From the NCBI GenBank assembly GCA_025929585.1, contig JAICPY010000013.1, positions 1-63,141 of the forward strand: DNA of 63,141 nucleotides, read 5' to 3'. The notes beneath the pieces are model-generated. The model did not search any database. It had not been told where the DNA came from and saw nothing but the letters and a program-made list of their open reading frames with translations. Below, piece after piece: positions 43,318 through 52,897 of this stretch (the first letter of the stretch is position 1; each line of letters starts with the position of its first letter). Position numbers and translations under genes: made by a program. This stretch comes from Steroidobacter sp. GTDB taxonomy: Bacteria; Pseudomonadota; Gammaproteobacteria; Steroidobacterales; Steroidobacteraceae.

Positions 43318-45051
43318 CTAACCACGATCTGCATCAAGCGCGACTTGCGGATCTTCATCACGCGACGAAGAAGGCCTTGACGCGGGAACCCGCAACTCGA
43401 AAGTAGCACTCTCATTCGAGGGAACGGTTCGAAGCGTACCTCCAATCTGCCTGGCTAGGGCTAGGCACATTTTTAACCCTAGACCGGGGTGCGCCGAAAG
43501 ATCGAAGTCTGGGGGTAACATAGATCCCTGATTCGAGATCGTGACTAGGATGTTCGCTCGATCATCCGAACGACACTTCACGTATATCTCGCCGTTGCAC
43601 AGAACATGTTTGACTGCGTTGGTCACCAACTCAGCGATAATCAGCACAAATGGACCAGCATTAGATGACGACAATGTGGCGGCCCCTTGTGTATCGACGC
43701 GCACGCTCGCACGGCGCGCACTCGCTAAGGAGATGTCATCGCACACTGAGCGTATCAAAGCGAATGCCTCGACATATTCGTACTGGTCAGTCTGATAGAG
43801 CCGCTCGTGCAAGCGCGCGACTGCATCGATATGCGACTGCGCGGCAAGGAATTCCTCCTTCATTTCTTCGTGTTTCGAGGCCTTCGCTTGCAGCGCAAGG
43901 CTGCTAGAAACCAGCTGAAGTCCGTTCTTGATCCGATGACTTGCTTCTCGCAGTAAGATTTGTTTCTGTGAAAGTGCTATCACAGCATCTCGTAGCTCCA
44001 TTAGCTCAAAAATGTCCGGTACGGAGCCCCATTTGAGCGGCTTGTCCTGCATGGCATCGCGCGCTGCCTTTGCCAAGCCATTGATAGGATTCGCGAGTTG
44101 CCTCCCTATCGCTATGAACGCGGCGCAGGTAACGATGATCAGCACGGCACCTCCCAGTCCTAACACGACCAGTGGACGTAACCAGGCTTGCGCCAATTCC
44201 GCTTCGGGAGCAACCAGCGCGAGAGTCCACGGTGCCTGCGACAAATGTTGGAATGTCCCGTACACCTGCTTGCCATTCAACCACTGCCCTCGCAACTCCC
44301 CATCGCTCGGGGAAGTTTGAGTCGATTGCAGAATCCAGTGAGGAAGGGTGCTGCCCGTCAGGTTACGCTCTAACGGGACATACGCGAGCAGCTTCCCATC
44401 GCCATCGATGAGCGCCGCGCTCCAGGCAGGAGGTAACTCCTGTTCCGCCAGCCATTTCGCCAACTCTTCCGGCGGAACTCCGATATGCAGTACATGCGTA
44501 ACATGTCCTAGTCGCGTCGCGGGAACTGTAATCGCGACAATCGAGCGATGGGTGGCTGGGCCCCAAAATATATTTGAAACGTGAGACTTACCGGCTACTA
44601 ACACTTCATCGGGCAGCGCGCGCTCACTTGAGAACGGCAACTTGATGTCGTTGCGCACGCTCGTATTGACGACTTGTTGGCCCGATGGAAGCGATAGTGC
44701 CAGCCATCCCCCGTATTCTTTCGTTACAGCGATCGCTTGTTCTCGGAAAAGTGCATAGTTCCCGAGGTCCAGCGTCGGCGAAACCGAAAGCGCCGTGAGA
44801 GCCGCTTTCCAGGTGATGATCTTCTCGTCCACCGCGACGGATAAGGCTTGCGTTGTTTGGTCAAGCCCAAGTTGAGCTGTTTGTCTGCCTTCGTAAAGAC
44901 TCCATAGAACGACAGACGTCGCGAAGATCGAGAGAGGCACGATCGTGATCGCCGCCAGCACCACGAGTTTTGCGCGTAACGTGGTTGCGGCAGGGGCGGA
45001 CTGATCTAGTAGCATGTCAGAGCCGGAAAGCGGCCGAAGCGATGCAAACAT
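43318..45051 (-). CDS. Sensor histidine kinase of the HisKA_2 type
   Basis: The 577-residue protein has two membrane helices (about 30-52 and 298-318) flanking an extracytoplasmic dCache-like sensor (VDEKIITWKAALTALSVSPT, IFWGPATHRSIVAITVPATR). HAMP-like residues are followed by a HisKA_2 dimerisation/phospho-acceptor segment (LLREASHRIKNGLQLVSSSL) and a degenerate HATPase (ELVTNAVKHVL, HPGLGLKMCLALARQIGGTL). No response regulator is adjacent. Kinases of this type often signal to RNA-antiterminator or PhyR-like regulators elsewhere. Met 45015 is an alternative start; neither has a clear ribosome site. Confidence 0.85.
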   Translation of the reverse strand: MFASLRPLSGSDMLLDQSAPAATTLRAKLVVLAAITIVPLSIFATSVVLWSLYEGRQTAQLGLDQTTQALSVAVDEKIITWKAALTALSVSPTLDLGNYALFREQAIAVTKEYGGWLALSLPSGQQVVNTSVRNDIKLPFSSERALPDEVLVAGKSHVSNIFWGPATHRSIVAITVPATRLGHVTHVLHIGVPPEELAKWLAEQELPPAWSAALIDGDGKLLAYVPLERNLTGSTLPHWILQSTQTSPSDGELRGQWLNGKQVYGTFQHLSQAPWTLALVAPEAELAQAWLRPLVVLGLGGAVLIIVTCAAFIAIGRQLANPINGLAKAARDAMQDKPLKWGSVPDIFELMELRDAVIALSQKQILLREASHRIKNGLQLVSSSLALQAKASKHEEMKEEFLAAQSHIDAVARLHERLYQTDQYEYVEAFALIRSVCDDISLASARRASVRVDTQGAATLSSSNAGPFVLIIAELVTNAVKHVLCNGEIYVKCRSDDRANILVTISNQGSMLPPDFDLSAHPGLGLKMCLALARQIGGTLRTVPSNESATFELRVPASRPSSSRDEDPQVALDADRG

Positions 45052-45789
45052 TCATGCATGGTGATCATCCAGATTCAGCTTTAGAGTTCCTCTTCACCAC
45101 TTGCTTAGAACAACTAGCGACTATCGATGTTCCCGCGCTTGCAAGGCGCCTCGGTACTCGGCACCTTTTACTGATCACGCGCTTCGGGACCTCGACCTCT
45201 CCGATCGGACATCACCGATATCATCGGACTCGGATTTTGCAAGAATGCGCCACTTGAAGCGGCAGGCGGGTCGACCTATCAAACGAGGCATTCGCAATCG
45301 AGAACAACGAGCTTCGATGATTGGGACGGATTCCGGCTAGATAGAGATCAAAGATCAAAGGCTGAGTCGGTTGTATGGGGTTGGTATTCACGCATGCCCG
45401 GCGCGCCGCTTACGCGAGTACAGGTTCGTGTGTTTGCGGACGAGCTTCTGAGGCGGGTGGCCGTCTCTCCACGATGACAAGCAGCCCCTGCAGAGCAGTG
45501 TAGCCGGCGAGTGGGATCCAGATAGCACTTGGCGAGGATGCCGATTCTCTGCTCATATTACGACACAGATATAGCCTGGCAGAGGCATCGAGCAGAACGC
45601 ATGCGGAGTTCCGGGTTTGTTGTCCGTTGGGAGTTCTGCTCTGTGAACCTCCACAAATCGGAAACCGTTGTCCGCACGTAGAACCTGTCAGCACTCACGC
45701 GCGAACCACTTCCAGCGCTCGCATCGTTCGTGGTGTCTGAGAACTTTACAGCGTCGACGGCGAGGTTCACCCCGCGGACAGCGAATCGC
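45052..45789. other. Intergenic region, probably decayed
   Basis: I see no intact gene. A plus-strand frame across 44970-45257 overlaps the kinase 5' end and matches no family I know. Inverted words GAGCAGAAC and GTTCTGCTC flank about 45590-45650. Sequence to the right continues into the glutaredoxin-MauE remnant. Confidence 0.4.
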
Positions 45790-46285
45790 CCGCTGTAAGG
45801 TACCCATCGCTTCGCGAGCAGGTCGTAGTTCAAGAACATCGTTGCGAAGCTCTCGACGTTTTGCACCTTCAGAAGTGCAAGGACGACCATCGAGAAACCG
45901 ATAAACCACTCGAGGGCCCGCACGGTTACAGCGTTGCAGCTCGTAGCAAGTGCCAACAAGGTAGTCATGGCAAACAATGCGGCGACTGGCCGATAGCTTG
46001 GCGCTTTCGGATCGACGACACGCTTACCAACCAAATCTTCGTAAGTCGTCGTAACCACCAACTCGCTTACCGCCGATAAAGATCTGCGGCGTCGTCGTGA
46101 CCTGATGATGAGACTTTAACGCATCCGTCTCCTGACGCGTCGTAAGGTGATGGTCTCCACCTCATAACCAGAGCGTTTCAGTAGATCTTTGCCTTCAAAC
46201 CGTAGGGACAGGTATGACCTGGCATCACCATCCGATAGAGGATGGCCTTGTTTTCCCCAGCATGATCGATGACCACTGCTGACAT
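45790..46285 (-). pseudogene. Glutaredoxin-MauE fusion gene, multiply frameshifted and truncated
   Basis: It starts at ATG 46285 with AAGGAG upstream: MSAVVIDHAGENKAILYRMV, then MPGHTCPYGLKAK (the glutaredoxin CPYG active site). After a frame change near 46188 it reads KDLLKRSGYEVETIT. After another near 46150 come TTRQETDALKSHHQVTTTPQ and IFIGGKRVGGYDDLR. After a third near 46040 it enters the MauE/DoxX-like membrane part (VVDPKAPSYRPVAALFAMTT, ALLKVQNVESFATMFLNYDL, LLAKRWVPY), then homology stops. Three frameshifts and a truncation make sequencing error an unlikely explanation. It is the divergent target of the MerR gene. Confidence 0.85.
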
Positions 46286-46334
46286 GATAATCTCCTTCGC
46301 TGCACTATCTGTAACGTCGGCAGCGATGGTAAGG

Positions 46335-46357
46335 TCCGTACTATGGTACGGAGTCAA
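46335..46357 (-). promoter_or_regulatory. mer-type operator/promoter
   Basis: The dyad TCCGTAC-TATG-GTACGGA (46335-46352) lies just inside a minus-strand -35 TTGACT (46352-46357). A -10-like TACCAT follows 20 bp on. This is the layout of MerR-family promoters with a long spacer, and the half-site CCGTAC is that of mercury operators. The merR ATG (46343) falls inside the dyad. Confidence 0.7.
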
Positions 46358-46762
46358 GCAGGCGAAACCCTTACGATTGGTAAACTTGCTGCGGCGGCAG
46401 GCGTTGGCGTAGAGACCGTGCGTTTCTATCAACGCAATGGGCTGCTTGCTGTGCCTTCTCGACGAAGTGGAATTCGTCACTACGGGGAGAGCGAGTTGCG
46501 GCGCCTGCGCTTCATCAAGCAGGCACAAGCAGCGAGTTTTACGCTCGCAGAGATCGCGGAGCTTCTGGAGCTCGATGCCGGTGAGGACAGGGAGGGTGCG
46601 CGTACGCTCGCCAAATCGCGCATCGAAGCATCGAATAAGAAAATCGCAGAGCTGGAACGCGCGCGCGACTCGCTCAAACGCCTGGCTCGACAATGCGGCG
46701 AAGGCTCGACCGGACCATGCCCCATCTTGTCCGCGTTCGAGGCAAAGAAGCCTCGCACTTGA
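46343..46762 (+). CDS. MerR-family regulator, mercury-type but lacking Cys82
   Basis: The 139-residue protein has the MerR helix-turn-helix (LTIGKLAAAAGVGVETVRFY, RNGLLAVPSRRSGIRHYGES) and a dimerisation helix. The C-terminal metal loop reads ARQCGEGSTGPCPILSAFE, with two of the three Hg-type cysteines. The position of the dimer-partner Cys (GTHC in mercury MerR) reads GEDR. The start codon lies within its own operator, so it is probably translated from a leaderless or very short leader. It is divergent from a glutaredoxin-MauE gene that is now a pseudogene. It may sense a thiol-reactive metal or redox stress. Confidence 0.85.
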   Translation: MVRSQAGETLTIGKLAAAAGVGVETVRFYQRNGLLAVPSRRSGIRHYGESELRRLRFIKQAQAASFTLAEIAELLELDAGEDREGARTLAKSRIEASNKKIAELERARDSLKRLARQCGEGSTGPCPILSAFEAKKPRT

Positions 46763-46793
46763 GTCGCACAAAGGATTAATGTCCGCTTCTGGC

Positions 46794-48708
46794 GTGCGCC
46801 GTGAAAGGCGGCGCTTTCCCAGTGGGTGAGAATCCCACCCGGCGACTGCTCCAGCCGGAAGCAACCGGAGCAACGATGGAGGTAACGAGATCGTTGAAGC
46901 CTTCGGTCAAGCGTGTCACGACATACGGTGACAGCGCGAGTGTGCAGGCCGTAACGCGAGTGAACGCCGAGCAAACCTCGAAAAGGACGATGCACGGGCC
47001 GACCTGACTGCCATATTGGGGAAGGGCTGCTACGACTGGGTGATAGAGCAAAGATGATCCCAGTCGCCGTGCCGGGTAGTGGCGACAGCATGTACACAAG
47101 GGAAGCGCACGCAACACGGGAAACCCCATCGCGTGATTCGGATAATCAACCGGACGCTCGTGAGAGATGGACCGGGCGTGTTGGGGTGGCGGAGAGGTTC
47201 GTAGTACCAATGAAGTCGGGTAATGCCGACGGAGGGAAGGGGCCTCAGTTCAAGACAAACGCAACAAGTAGTGAGGGACCGGAGATTGGGCAACCTATCA
47301 ACTCCGACCAGTGTTCAGAAACTGCAGACGGCGTTACACACGAAAGCGAAGGCGGAAGCTGGCTATCGCTTCTATGCTCTGTACGACAAAGTCCACCGCG
47401 AAGATGTCCTCGCTCATGCCTACGCTCAGTGCCGCTCAAATAAGGGTGCGCCGGGTGTGGATGGTCAGGACTTCGCCGAGGTCGAGGCGTATGGGCTGCA
47501 GCGATGGCTCGGCGAACTGGCGCTTGCGCTCAGGCAGGAGGCTTACCGACCGGATCCAATCAGACGAGTGTTTATCCCGAAAGCCAACGGCAAACTCAGG
47601 CCGCTGGGAATCTCGACCCTGCGTGATCGGGTATGCATGACAGCAGCAAGGCTGGTGCTCGATCCGATCTTCGAAGCTGATCTTCCCATCGAACAGTACG
47701 CCTATCGCTCGGGCCGCAATGCTCAGCAGGCGGTGGTCGATGTGCAAGAGTTGTTGTTCCGTGATCATCCGGAAGTCGTTGACGCCGACCTTGCGGACTA
47801 CTTCGGAAGCATCCCGCACGCCGAACTGATGTTGTCGCTCGCTCGACGCATCGTGGATCGGCGCGCGCTGCATCTGATCAAGATGTGGTTGGAGTGTGCC
47901 GTGGAAGAAACCGATGACCGAGGAAGGAAGACGCGAAATACGGAGGCTAGGGATAAACGGCGCGGCATTCCGCAGGGCTCCCCCATCTCACCCTTGCTGG
48001 CGAACCTATACATGCGCCGGTTCGTGTTGGGATGGAAGAAGCTCGGACTGGAGGCGCGTCTCGGCTCTAGGATCGTGACCTATGCGGACGATCTCGTGAT
48101 CCTGTGCAAGCGGGGCAAGGCCGAAGAGGCTCTGGCTCGCATGTGAGATCTCATGAGCAAACTGAAGCTGACGGTGAACGAGGAGAAGACACGAATTTGT
48201 CAGGTGCCGGAAGGTGCGTTCAACTTCCTGGGTTACACGTTTGGGCGAATGTACTCTGCGAAGACCGGCAAAGCTTATATCGGCTACCGACCATCGAAGC
48301 AGAGCATCAAGCGAATGATCGAGACGATCAACACGCTGACCGCCCACTCGGTGACATGGCAAGAGACCGATGAGGTGGTGGCGAAGTTGAATCGTGCGCT
48401 GCGCGGTTGGGCAAACTACTTCAAAGTGGGAAGCGTCAACCGTGCCTATCGCGCGATCGACAGCTACACCGCGACACGGTTACGCCGGTGGCTGCGCACC
48501 AAGCACAAAATCAGACGACGCGGGGGCGGGGCCTATCCACCATCGCACCTATACGGGCACTTCGGGCTCGTGCGTCTGACCGCGCGAGGGCACGGCCCGT
48601 CGTGGGTATAAGTGTGAGATCTTGTCCGAGAGCCGGATGCGGGAGATCTGCATGTCCGGTTCGATGAGCGGGATGTGGAAACGAGTCATGGACTCTTGAT
48701 TGCGACAC
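46794..48708 (+). mobile_element. Group II intron
   Basis: The 5' end GTGCGCCGTGAAAGG at 46794 and a domain V-like hairpin near 48636-48672 (GAGCCGGATGCGGG with GCATGTCCGGTTC) bracket a reverse-transcriptase gene in the same orientation. The 3' end is placed after GCGACAC (48708), because joining the flanks then recreates GTCCGCTTCTGGC^CG, a word present uninterrupted at 12016-12030 and, from its second base, at 56816-56829. The insertion is downstream of merR. The encoded maturase has an in-frame stop, so movement would need a helper. Confidence 0.8.
47223..48611 (+). pseudogene. Group II intron reverse transcriptase/maturase with in-frame stop
   Basis: The first part (to 48146) holds RT motifs: KGAPGVDGQDFAEVEAYG, FIPKANGKLRPLGISTLRDR, VDADLADYFGSIPHAELMLS, GIPQGSPISPLLANLYM and the catalytic VTYADDLVIL. 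A TGA at 48144-48146 (ARM[19 protein letters not shown]) interrupts the frame, which continues unchanged through [10 protein letters not shown] and the maturase X domain ([20 protein letters not shown]) to 48611. CGA to TGA is the simplest change. No HNH endonuclease domain follows. Restart at ATG 48153 would give only the maturase half. Confidence 0.88.
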
Positions 48709-48892
48709 CGCCAGACGAAAGAGGCGGCAACAGTTGAGAGAGTCCTACCGCCACCGCGCCACATCTCGACTCTACCGAGAGCGGACGTAGCAGATCTTCG
48801 GTGCCCAAAGAAACCGGGAAAACTGAAGAGGCGGTCTTGTGTATGCTCGAGTAGCCAGCCTACTTGTTCGCAAAAAGGATGCCTCTCATCGT

Positions 48893-49369
48893 ATGAGTGA
48901 CTTAAATCAGAAGCGCGAAGCGCTCGCACTGGAGGAGATGAAACAACTCCAGACAATCATAGCTCGCTGTGAGAGCGAAGCGTTTCAAATCCGTGGGTGG
49001 TTGCTAGTCCTCATTGGTGCGCTCGTTGCGGCCATCTTGAAGAACTTGCCTCCGATGCTTTTTCTTCTTTTGAGTGTAGTGATGATCCCCGTGTTTGCGT
49101 CCATGGAGCTCGTTACGCGCGGTCCGAAGAGGCGGGCTATCCAGCGAGTTGGGAAAGTGGAAGAAGCGCTCCGAGGGGAACGCGCTTACGATGGTCCAGT
49201 TATTCAGGCCACGCTCTCGCGCTCTGTTCATGGCAGGTGGAGTTTCGCCTTTTCTGAACTCCGCATTGTCAACTTCTGGGCATTCTATGGAGCACTGTTG
49301 GTCATTGCGACGACCGTGGCGCTGTCGATTTCCGGTTCAGTAGGTTGGCACGGCCGCTTCGCGCCGTGA
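48893..49369 (+). CDS. Membrane protein of unknown function, three helices
   Basis: ATG 48893 gives about 158 residues: an N-terminal coiled coil (LNQKREALALEEMKQLQTII), two close membrane helices (GWLLVLIGALVAAILKNLPP and PMLFLLLSVVMIPVFASMEL), a charged cytoplasmic loop, and a third helix near the C-terminus (FWAFYGALLVIATTVALSIS). The coiled coil followed by paired helices recalls SLATT-like effectors, but I cannot assign it. It has no clear ribosome site; an upstream in-frame GTG at 48839 is possible. It lies alone after the intron. Confidence 0.55.
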   Translation: MSDLNQKREALALEEMKQLQTIIARCESEAFQIRGWLLVLIGALVAAILKNLPPMLFLLLSVVMIPVFASMELVTRGPKRRAIQRVGKVEEALRGERAYDGPVIQATLSRSVHGRWSFAFSELRIVNFWAFYGALLVIATTVALSISGSVGWHGRFAP

Positions 49370-49385
49370 CGACTTGACCACGAAT

Positions 49386-49465
49386 CGTCAAATGACGATG
49401 GGCGATGCAGGCTGAATTGTCTCGGGGGAATTTCGTGGCGCCACACCGCCGACTCCCAACCATCG
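49386..49465 (+). repeat. Partial duplicate of the dipeptidase gene 5' region
   Basis: These 80 bases match 57883-57963 at about 80% with one gap. They include a ribosome-site-like CGGGGGAATTT, a GTG start and the first codons (M-APHRRLPTIA, against MTPHRQLPTIV in the real gene), then a stop. The rest of the gene is absent. Confidence 0.7.
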
Positions 49466-49619
49466 CACGCTAGAGATCGCTTCAGGGAGAGAGGGCCCCC
49501 CCCTCTTGACCTGAACCGCCAGGTGCGCGCGCCCGCCGCTTGGATTGCTCTGCCCGTTCGTCGCATGGGCAATGCGTTGCCTTTGGCCTATCGTTGCAAT
49601 CAGATCAAAGGAGTTGACC

Positions 49620-50084
49620 ATGGCCGCACACTCATCGGGCTCACATCCACGTCAGGCGCTGAAAGTCACGTTCAGCATCGATAAGGGCAAGATTCAAATC
49701 CTCCGGTTCGAACGGCTTCCGATGATTGCGCCGCCTGCAGTCGGCGATCCGCCGCAGGCGGGCAAGAACGGCGGCTACTGGATCGAGCTGCGCGATGGCA
49801 ACGATCGCGTACTGTTTCACCGAGTACTGCACAACCCGTTGCGCGACTCCGTCGAAGTGCACTCGCCGGATGGAAAGATTGAGCGCGTGTTCGGCGATCC
49901 GGGCAAGCCCAGTGTGTTCGATGTCTTGCTGCCGGACGATGGCGCCGCGACATCCATCGTGGTCATGGGCGAGTCGCTCACGCCGGTGACTGCGCGCAAG
50001 AGTGCGGCACGTGCTGCCGGAGAGCTGGCGCGATTTTCAGTTCCATCGGGACGTAGCGGCAATCCAGGAAGGACCACGCCATGA
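49620..50084 (+). CDS. Hypothetical partner of the M64 peptidase-vWA protein
   Basis: ATG 49620 follows AAAGGAG. The 154-residue protein has no signal peptide. It contains a beta-rich stretch (LKVTFSIDKGKIQILRFERL, GGYWIELRDGNDRVLFHRVL, DSVEVHSPDGKIERVFGDPG) and a basic, Ala/Gly-rich tail. I recognise no family. It overlaps the peptidase-vWA gene by 4 bp (ATGA), so the two are translationally coupled and probably interact or act together. Confidence 0.75.
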   Translation: MAAHSSGSHPRQALKVTFSIDKGKIQILRFERLPMIAPPAVGDPPQAGKNGGYWIELRDGNDRVLFHRVLHNPLRDSVEVHSPDGKIERVFGDPGKPSVFDVLLPDDGAATSIVVMGESLTPVTARKSAARAAGELARFSVPSGRSGNPGRTTP

Positions 50085-52897
50085 GCACCGCGGACGGATA
50101 TGTTGGCAGCACGACCAAGGTAGTCGATCACGGCCCGGACAACGCACGTTGGAATCTGGTGATCGTCGGTGACGGCTATCAGGCATCTGAATTGACGCAG
50201 TACTACACTGACGTCGAGAATTTCATCGATGAGCTGCGGACCACGCCGCCCTTCGATGAACTCTTCTGCGGCATCAACGTGTATCGAATAGATGTCGTAT
50301 CGAATGAAAGCGGCGCGGACGATCCGGGCTGCGCAGGCGGACCGGCCAGCACCGCTGCAACCTACTTCGATGCAACGTTCTGCACGCCCTTCGCCGGCAC
50401 CCCGCTGGATCGGCTGCTGAGCATCGATTCTGCATCGGCTATCGCAGTCGCCTCCGCGCGCGTGCCGCTGCAGCATCAAGTGTTGTGCATCGTGAATCAC
50501 AGCAAGTACGGCGGCTCAGGCGGGAACATCGCCACGTGCTCGACCAACGCGCAAGCAAACGAGATTGCGATTCACGAGATCGGGCACAGCGCATTCGGCC
50601 TTGCCGACGAGTATGGTGGCACCGGCGCTGGCACGCCGGCTGGCGAACCATCCCAACCCAACGTCACGCGCGACACCAATCGCGCAACCAACAAATGGCG
50701 CGCTCTGATTGCCGGGACGACGCCGATGCCGTCGCAATGTAACGCCGCATGCACGTCATCCACATGCGTCGCGCCAGGAACACCGCCGGCGGCGGGTGCG
50801 GTGGGCACATACGAGGGCGGCATCTATTCCGATTGCAACACCTATCGACCGCTGCCCAGTTGTTATATGCGCGACTATGGGCCGTTCTGTCCGGTGTGCT
50901 CGGGCGTGATTCGGCAGGTGCTCGCGCCGTTCCAACCGGCCGAGTCGATCAATCTCACGACACCGAGCATCGCGTTTACTAACGTCCCTGCGGGCGTGGG
51001 CGGTGTCGGCGTGACGACCCATCGCGCGATCGTGTGGGAAGTGGTGACGTGCAGGCGACTCACGTTCGAGATCACTGCCGGTCCAACCGGCGGTTTCGGT
51101 ACGCCGCTCGGTACTAGCGTCACGGTCACTGCGGATCCGATTCTGCCGGCTAGCTACGCTCGCATCTGGCTGTCATACACCTCGACTTCTCCGGGCGATA
51201 TGGCGAATGGCACGGTGACGGTTCGCTGTGTCGAGACCGGTCAAACGTGGACCATCAACATCGTCGCCAACACGATTGCGCGACCGAGCGCCGCCGTTGC
51301 GTTGGTGTTGGATCGCTCCGGCAGCATGACGGAGGATGCCGGCGACGGCGTCACCAAAGTGCAGAAGCTGCGCGAAGCCGCCGATGCCTTCATCAGCATC
51401 ATGCAGCCCGCCGATGGCATTGGGCTCGTGCGCTTCAACGATGACGCACAGCGGCTCATGGAAATCCAGGAAGCTGGCGCTGCACCCGGCGGAACCGGTC
51501 GCACGACAGCGCTCACGATCATCAACGGCGCAGACCTCACGCCTGCGGGCGCGACGTCCATCGGCGACGGTGTCGTGAACGGCAAACAGATGCTCGATGA
51601 CGCGCAAGCCTCGACCGTGCCGCCATTCGACGTTGCCGCGATGGTCGTCATCACAGATGGCATGTGGAATCAGCCGCCGTCGCTCGCATCGGTGTCTTCG
51701 AGCATCACTGCGAATACTTACGCGGTGGGTATCGGCCTGCCGTCCAACATCAGCGTGCCCGCGCTGACGACGCTGTGCCAGGGTCACAATGGCTTCCTGC
51801 TCATCACCGGTGCAATCACAACGGACCAGTCGATGCGCCTGAGCAAGTACTTCCTGCAGATCCTCGCGGGCGTGACCAATGCGCAGGTCGCTGCGGATCC
51901 GCGCGGCGTGCTCGATGTGCATTCAGAACATCGCATTCCCTTCTGGATGTGCGAGGCAGACTTCGGCATGGACCTCATCGTGCTAAGCCCCGTGCCGCAC
52001 GTCATCGACTTCCAACTCGAGGCGCCCGATGGCTCGCGCATCACGCCGGCATCCGGCGGCACCAACTCGCAGTTTGTCTTGAGCCGCTACGCTTCTTACT
52101 ATCGTTGCGCGCTACCGGTCCTGCCCGCAAATGCTTCCGGCTCGCATGCAGGCCTGTGGCATGCCGTGCTCAAGCTCGGGCGCTCCACGCCCGGGAAGCT
52201 CACGCATGTTCGCGAAGCCACGTCGCATGCTGCTTACTATGATCCGAAGCGGGCGGTGTTGCCCTATGAGTTCATCGCACACGCGTACTCGAGTCTCACG
52301 TTCTCGGCTGCGCTCGGCCAGGCCAGCTTCGACTTGGGTGCCCCGTGCAGAGTGATTGCATCCTTGCGCGAGTACGATGCTGTGCCACTCGGCCGCGCAA
52401 CGGTGTGGGCCGAAGTCACGCGGCCCGACAACGTCGTCGATCTACTGCCCCTCACGCACGAAGCCGACGGACGCTATGTCGCGAGCTACGCATTGCCCAA
52501 TCCAGGCGTCTATTCCTTCCGCGTCCGCGCGCGCGGCGAAACCATGCACGGCAGTCATTTCGAGCGCGAACGCACGCTCACGGCCACTGCCGTTCCGGGC
52601 GGCGATCGCTGGGATCCGCATGATCCGCCCGGCAACGACTTATGCGACCTGCTGCGCTGTCTACGCGAGTCGGGCGTCATCGATCGCGAGCTCGCCGAGC
52701 GGTTGCGTAAGTTCGGAATCGACCTTCCGGCGTTGTGGAAATGTCTTGGCGAGCGCTGCCAGAGCGCAAGCAGTCGTATAGAAACACGTCAACCGCAGCC
52801 ACGAGCGCCCGCGTCACTCGCCATCGCCGAACTCCGCGACGAACTCCTGAAGCTCATCGAAGAGCGGCTGCATCGCGGCAACGCTCCGCCGGAGTGA
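50081..52897 (+). CDS. M64 (IgA peptidase-like) metallopeptidase fused to a von Willebrand A domain
   Basis: The 938-residue protein has an M64 domain (about 1-290: NLVIVGDGYQASELTQYYTD near the start, zinc motif HEIGHSAFGLADEY with His165, Glu166 and His169). A beta-sandwich follows (about 300-400). The vWA domain has an intact metal site (VLDRSGSM, Asp411/Ser413/Ser415; VVITDGMWN further on). Beta domains and a C-terminal helical tail (LCDLLRCLRESGVIDRELAE) end it. No signal peptide is visible, although such peptidases are normally exported. Many Cys residues in the M64 part suggest disulfides and therefore an unrecognised export route. Confidence 0.85.
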   Translation: MSTADGYVGSTTKVVDHGPDNARWNLVIVGDGYQASELTQYYTDVENFIDELRTTPPFDELFCGINVYRIDVVSNESGADDPGCAGGPASTAATYFDATFCTPFAGTPLDRLLSIDSASAIAVASARVPLQHQVLCIVNHSKYGGSGGNIATCSTNAQANEIAIHEIGHSAFGLADEYGGTGAGTPAGEPSQPNVTRDTNRATNKWRALIAGTTPMPSQCNAACTSSTCVAPGTPPAAGAVGTYEGGIYSDCNTYRPLPSCYMRDYGPFCPVCSGVIRQVLAPFQPAESINLTTPSIAFTNVPAGVGGVGVTTHRAIVWEVVTCRRLTFEITAGPTGGFGTPLGTSVTVTADPILPASYARIWLSYTSTSPGDMANGTVTVRCVETGQTWTINIVANTIARPSAAVALVLDRSGSMTEDAGDGVTKVQKLREAADAFISIMQPADGIGLVRFNDDAQRLMEIQEAGAAPGGTGRTTALTIINGADLTPAGATSIGDGVVNGKQMLDDAQASTVPPFDVAAMVVITDGMWNQPPSLASVSSSITANTYAVGIGLPSNISVPALTTLCQGHNGFLLITGAITTDQSMRLSKYFLQILAGVTNAQVAADPRGVLDVHSEHRIPFWMCEADFGMDLIVLSPVPHVIDFQLEAPDGSRITPASGGTNSQFVLSRYASYYRCALPVLPANASGSHAGLWHAVLKLGRSTPGKLTHVREATSHAAYYDPKRAVLPYEFIAHAYSSLTFSAALGQASFDLGAPCRVIASLREYDAVPLGRATVWAEVTRPDNVVDLLPLTHEADGRYVASYALPNPGVYSFRVRARGETMHGSHFERERTLTATAVPGGDRWDPHDPPGNDLCDLLRCLRESGVIDRELAERLRKFGIDLPALWKCLGERCQSASSRIETRQPQPRAPASLAIAELRDELLKLIEERLHRGNAPPE

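Noticed and set aside
44970-45257. A 95-codon plus-strand frame across the histidine kinase 5' end.
   Set aside because: About a third is antisense to the kinase and the rest has no recognisable domain.
46178-46873. A long minus-strand frame through merR considered as a gene.
   Set aside because: Most of it is the antisense of merR; only its last codons are real, as the start of the glutaredoxin-MauE remnant.
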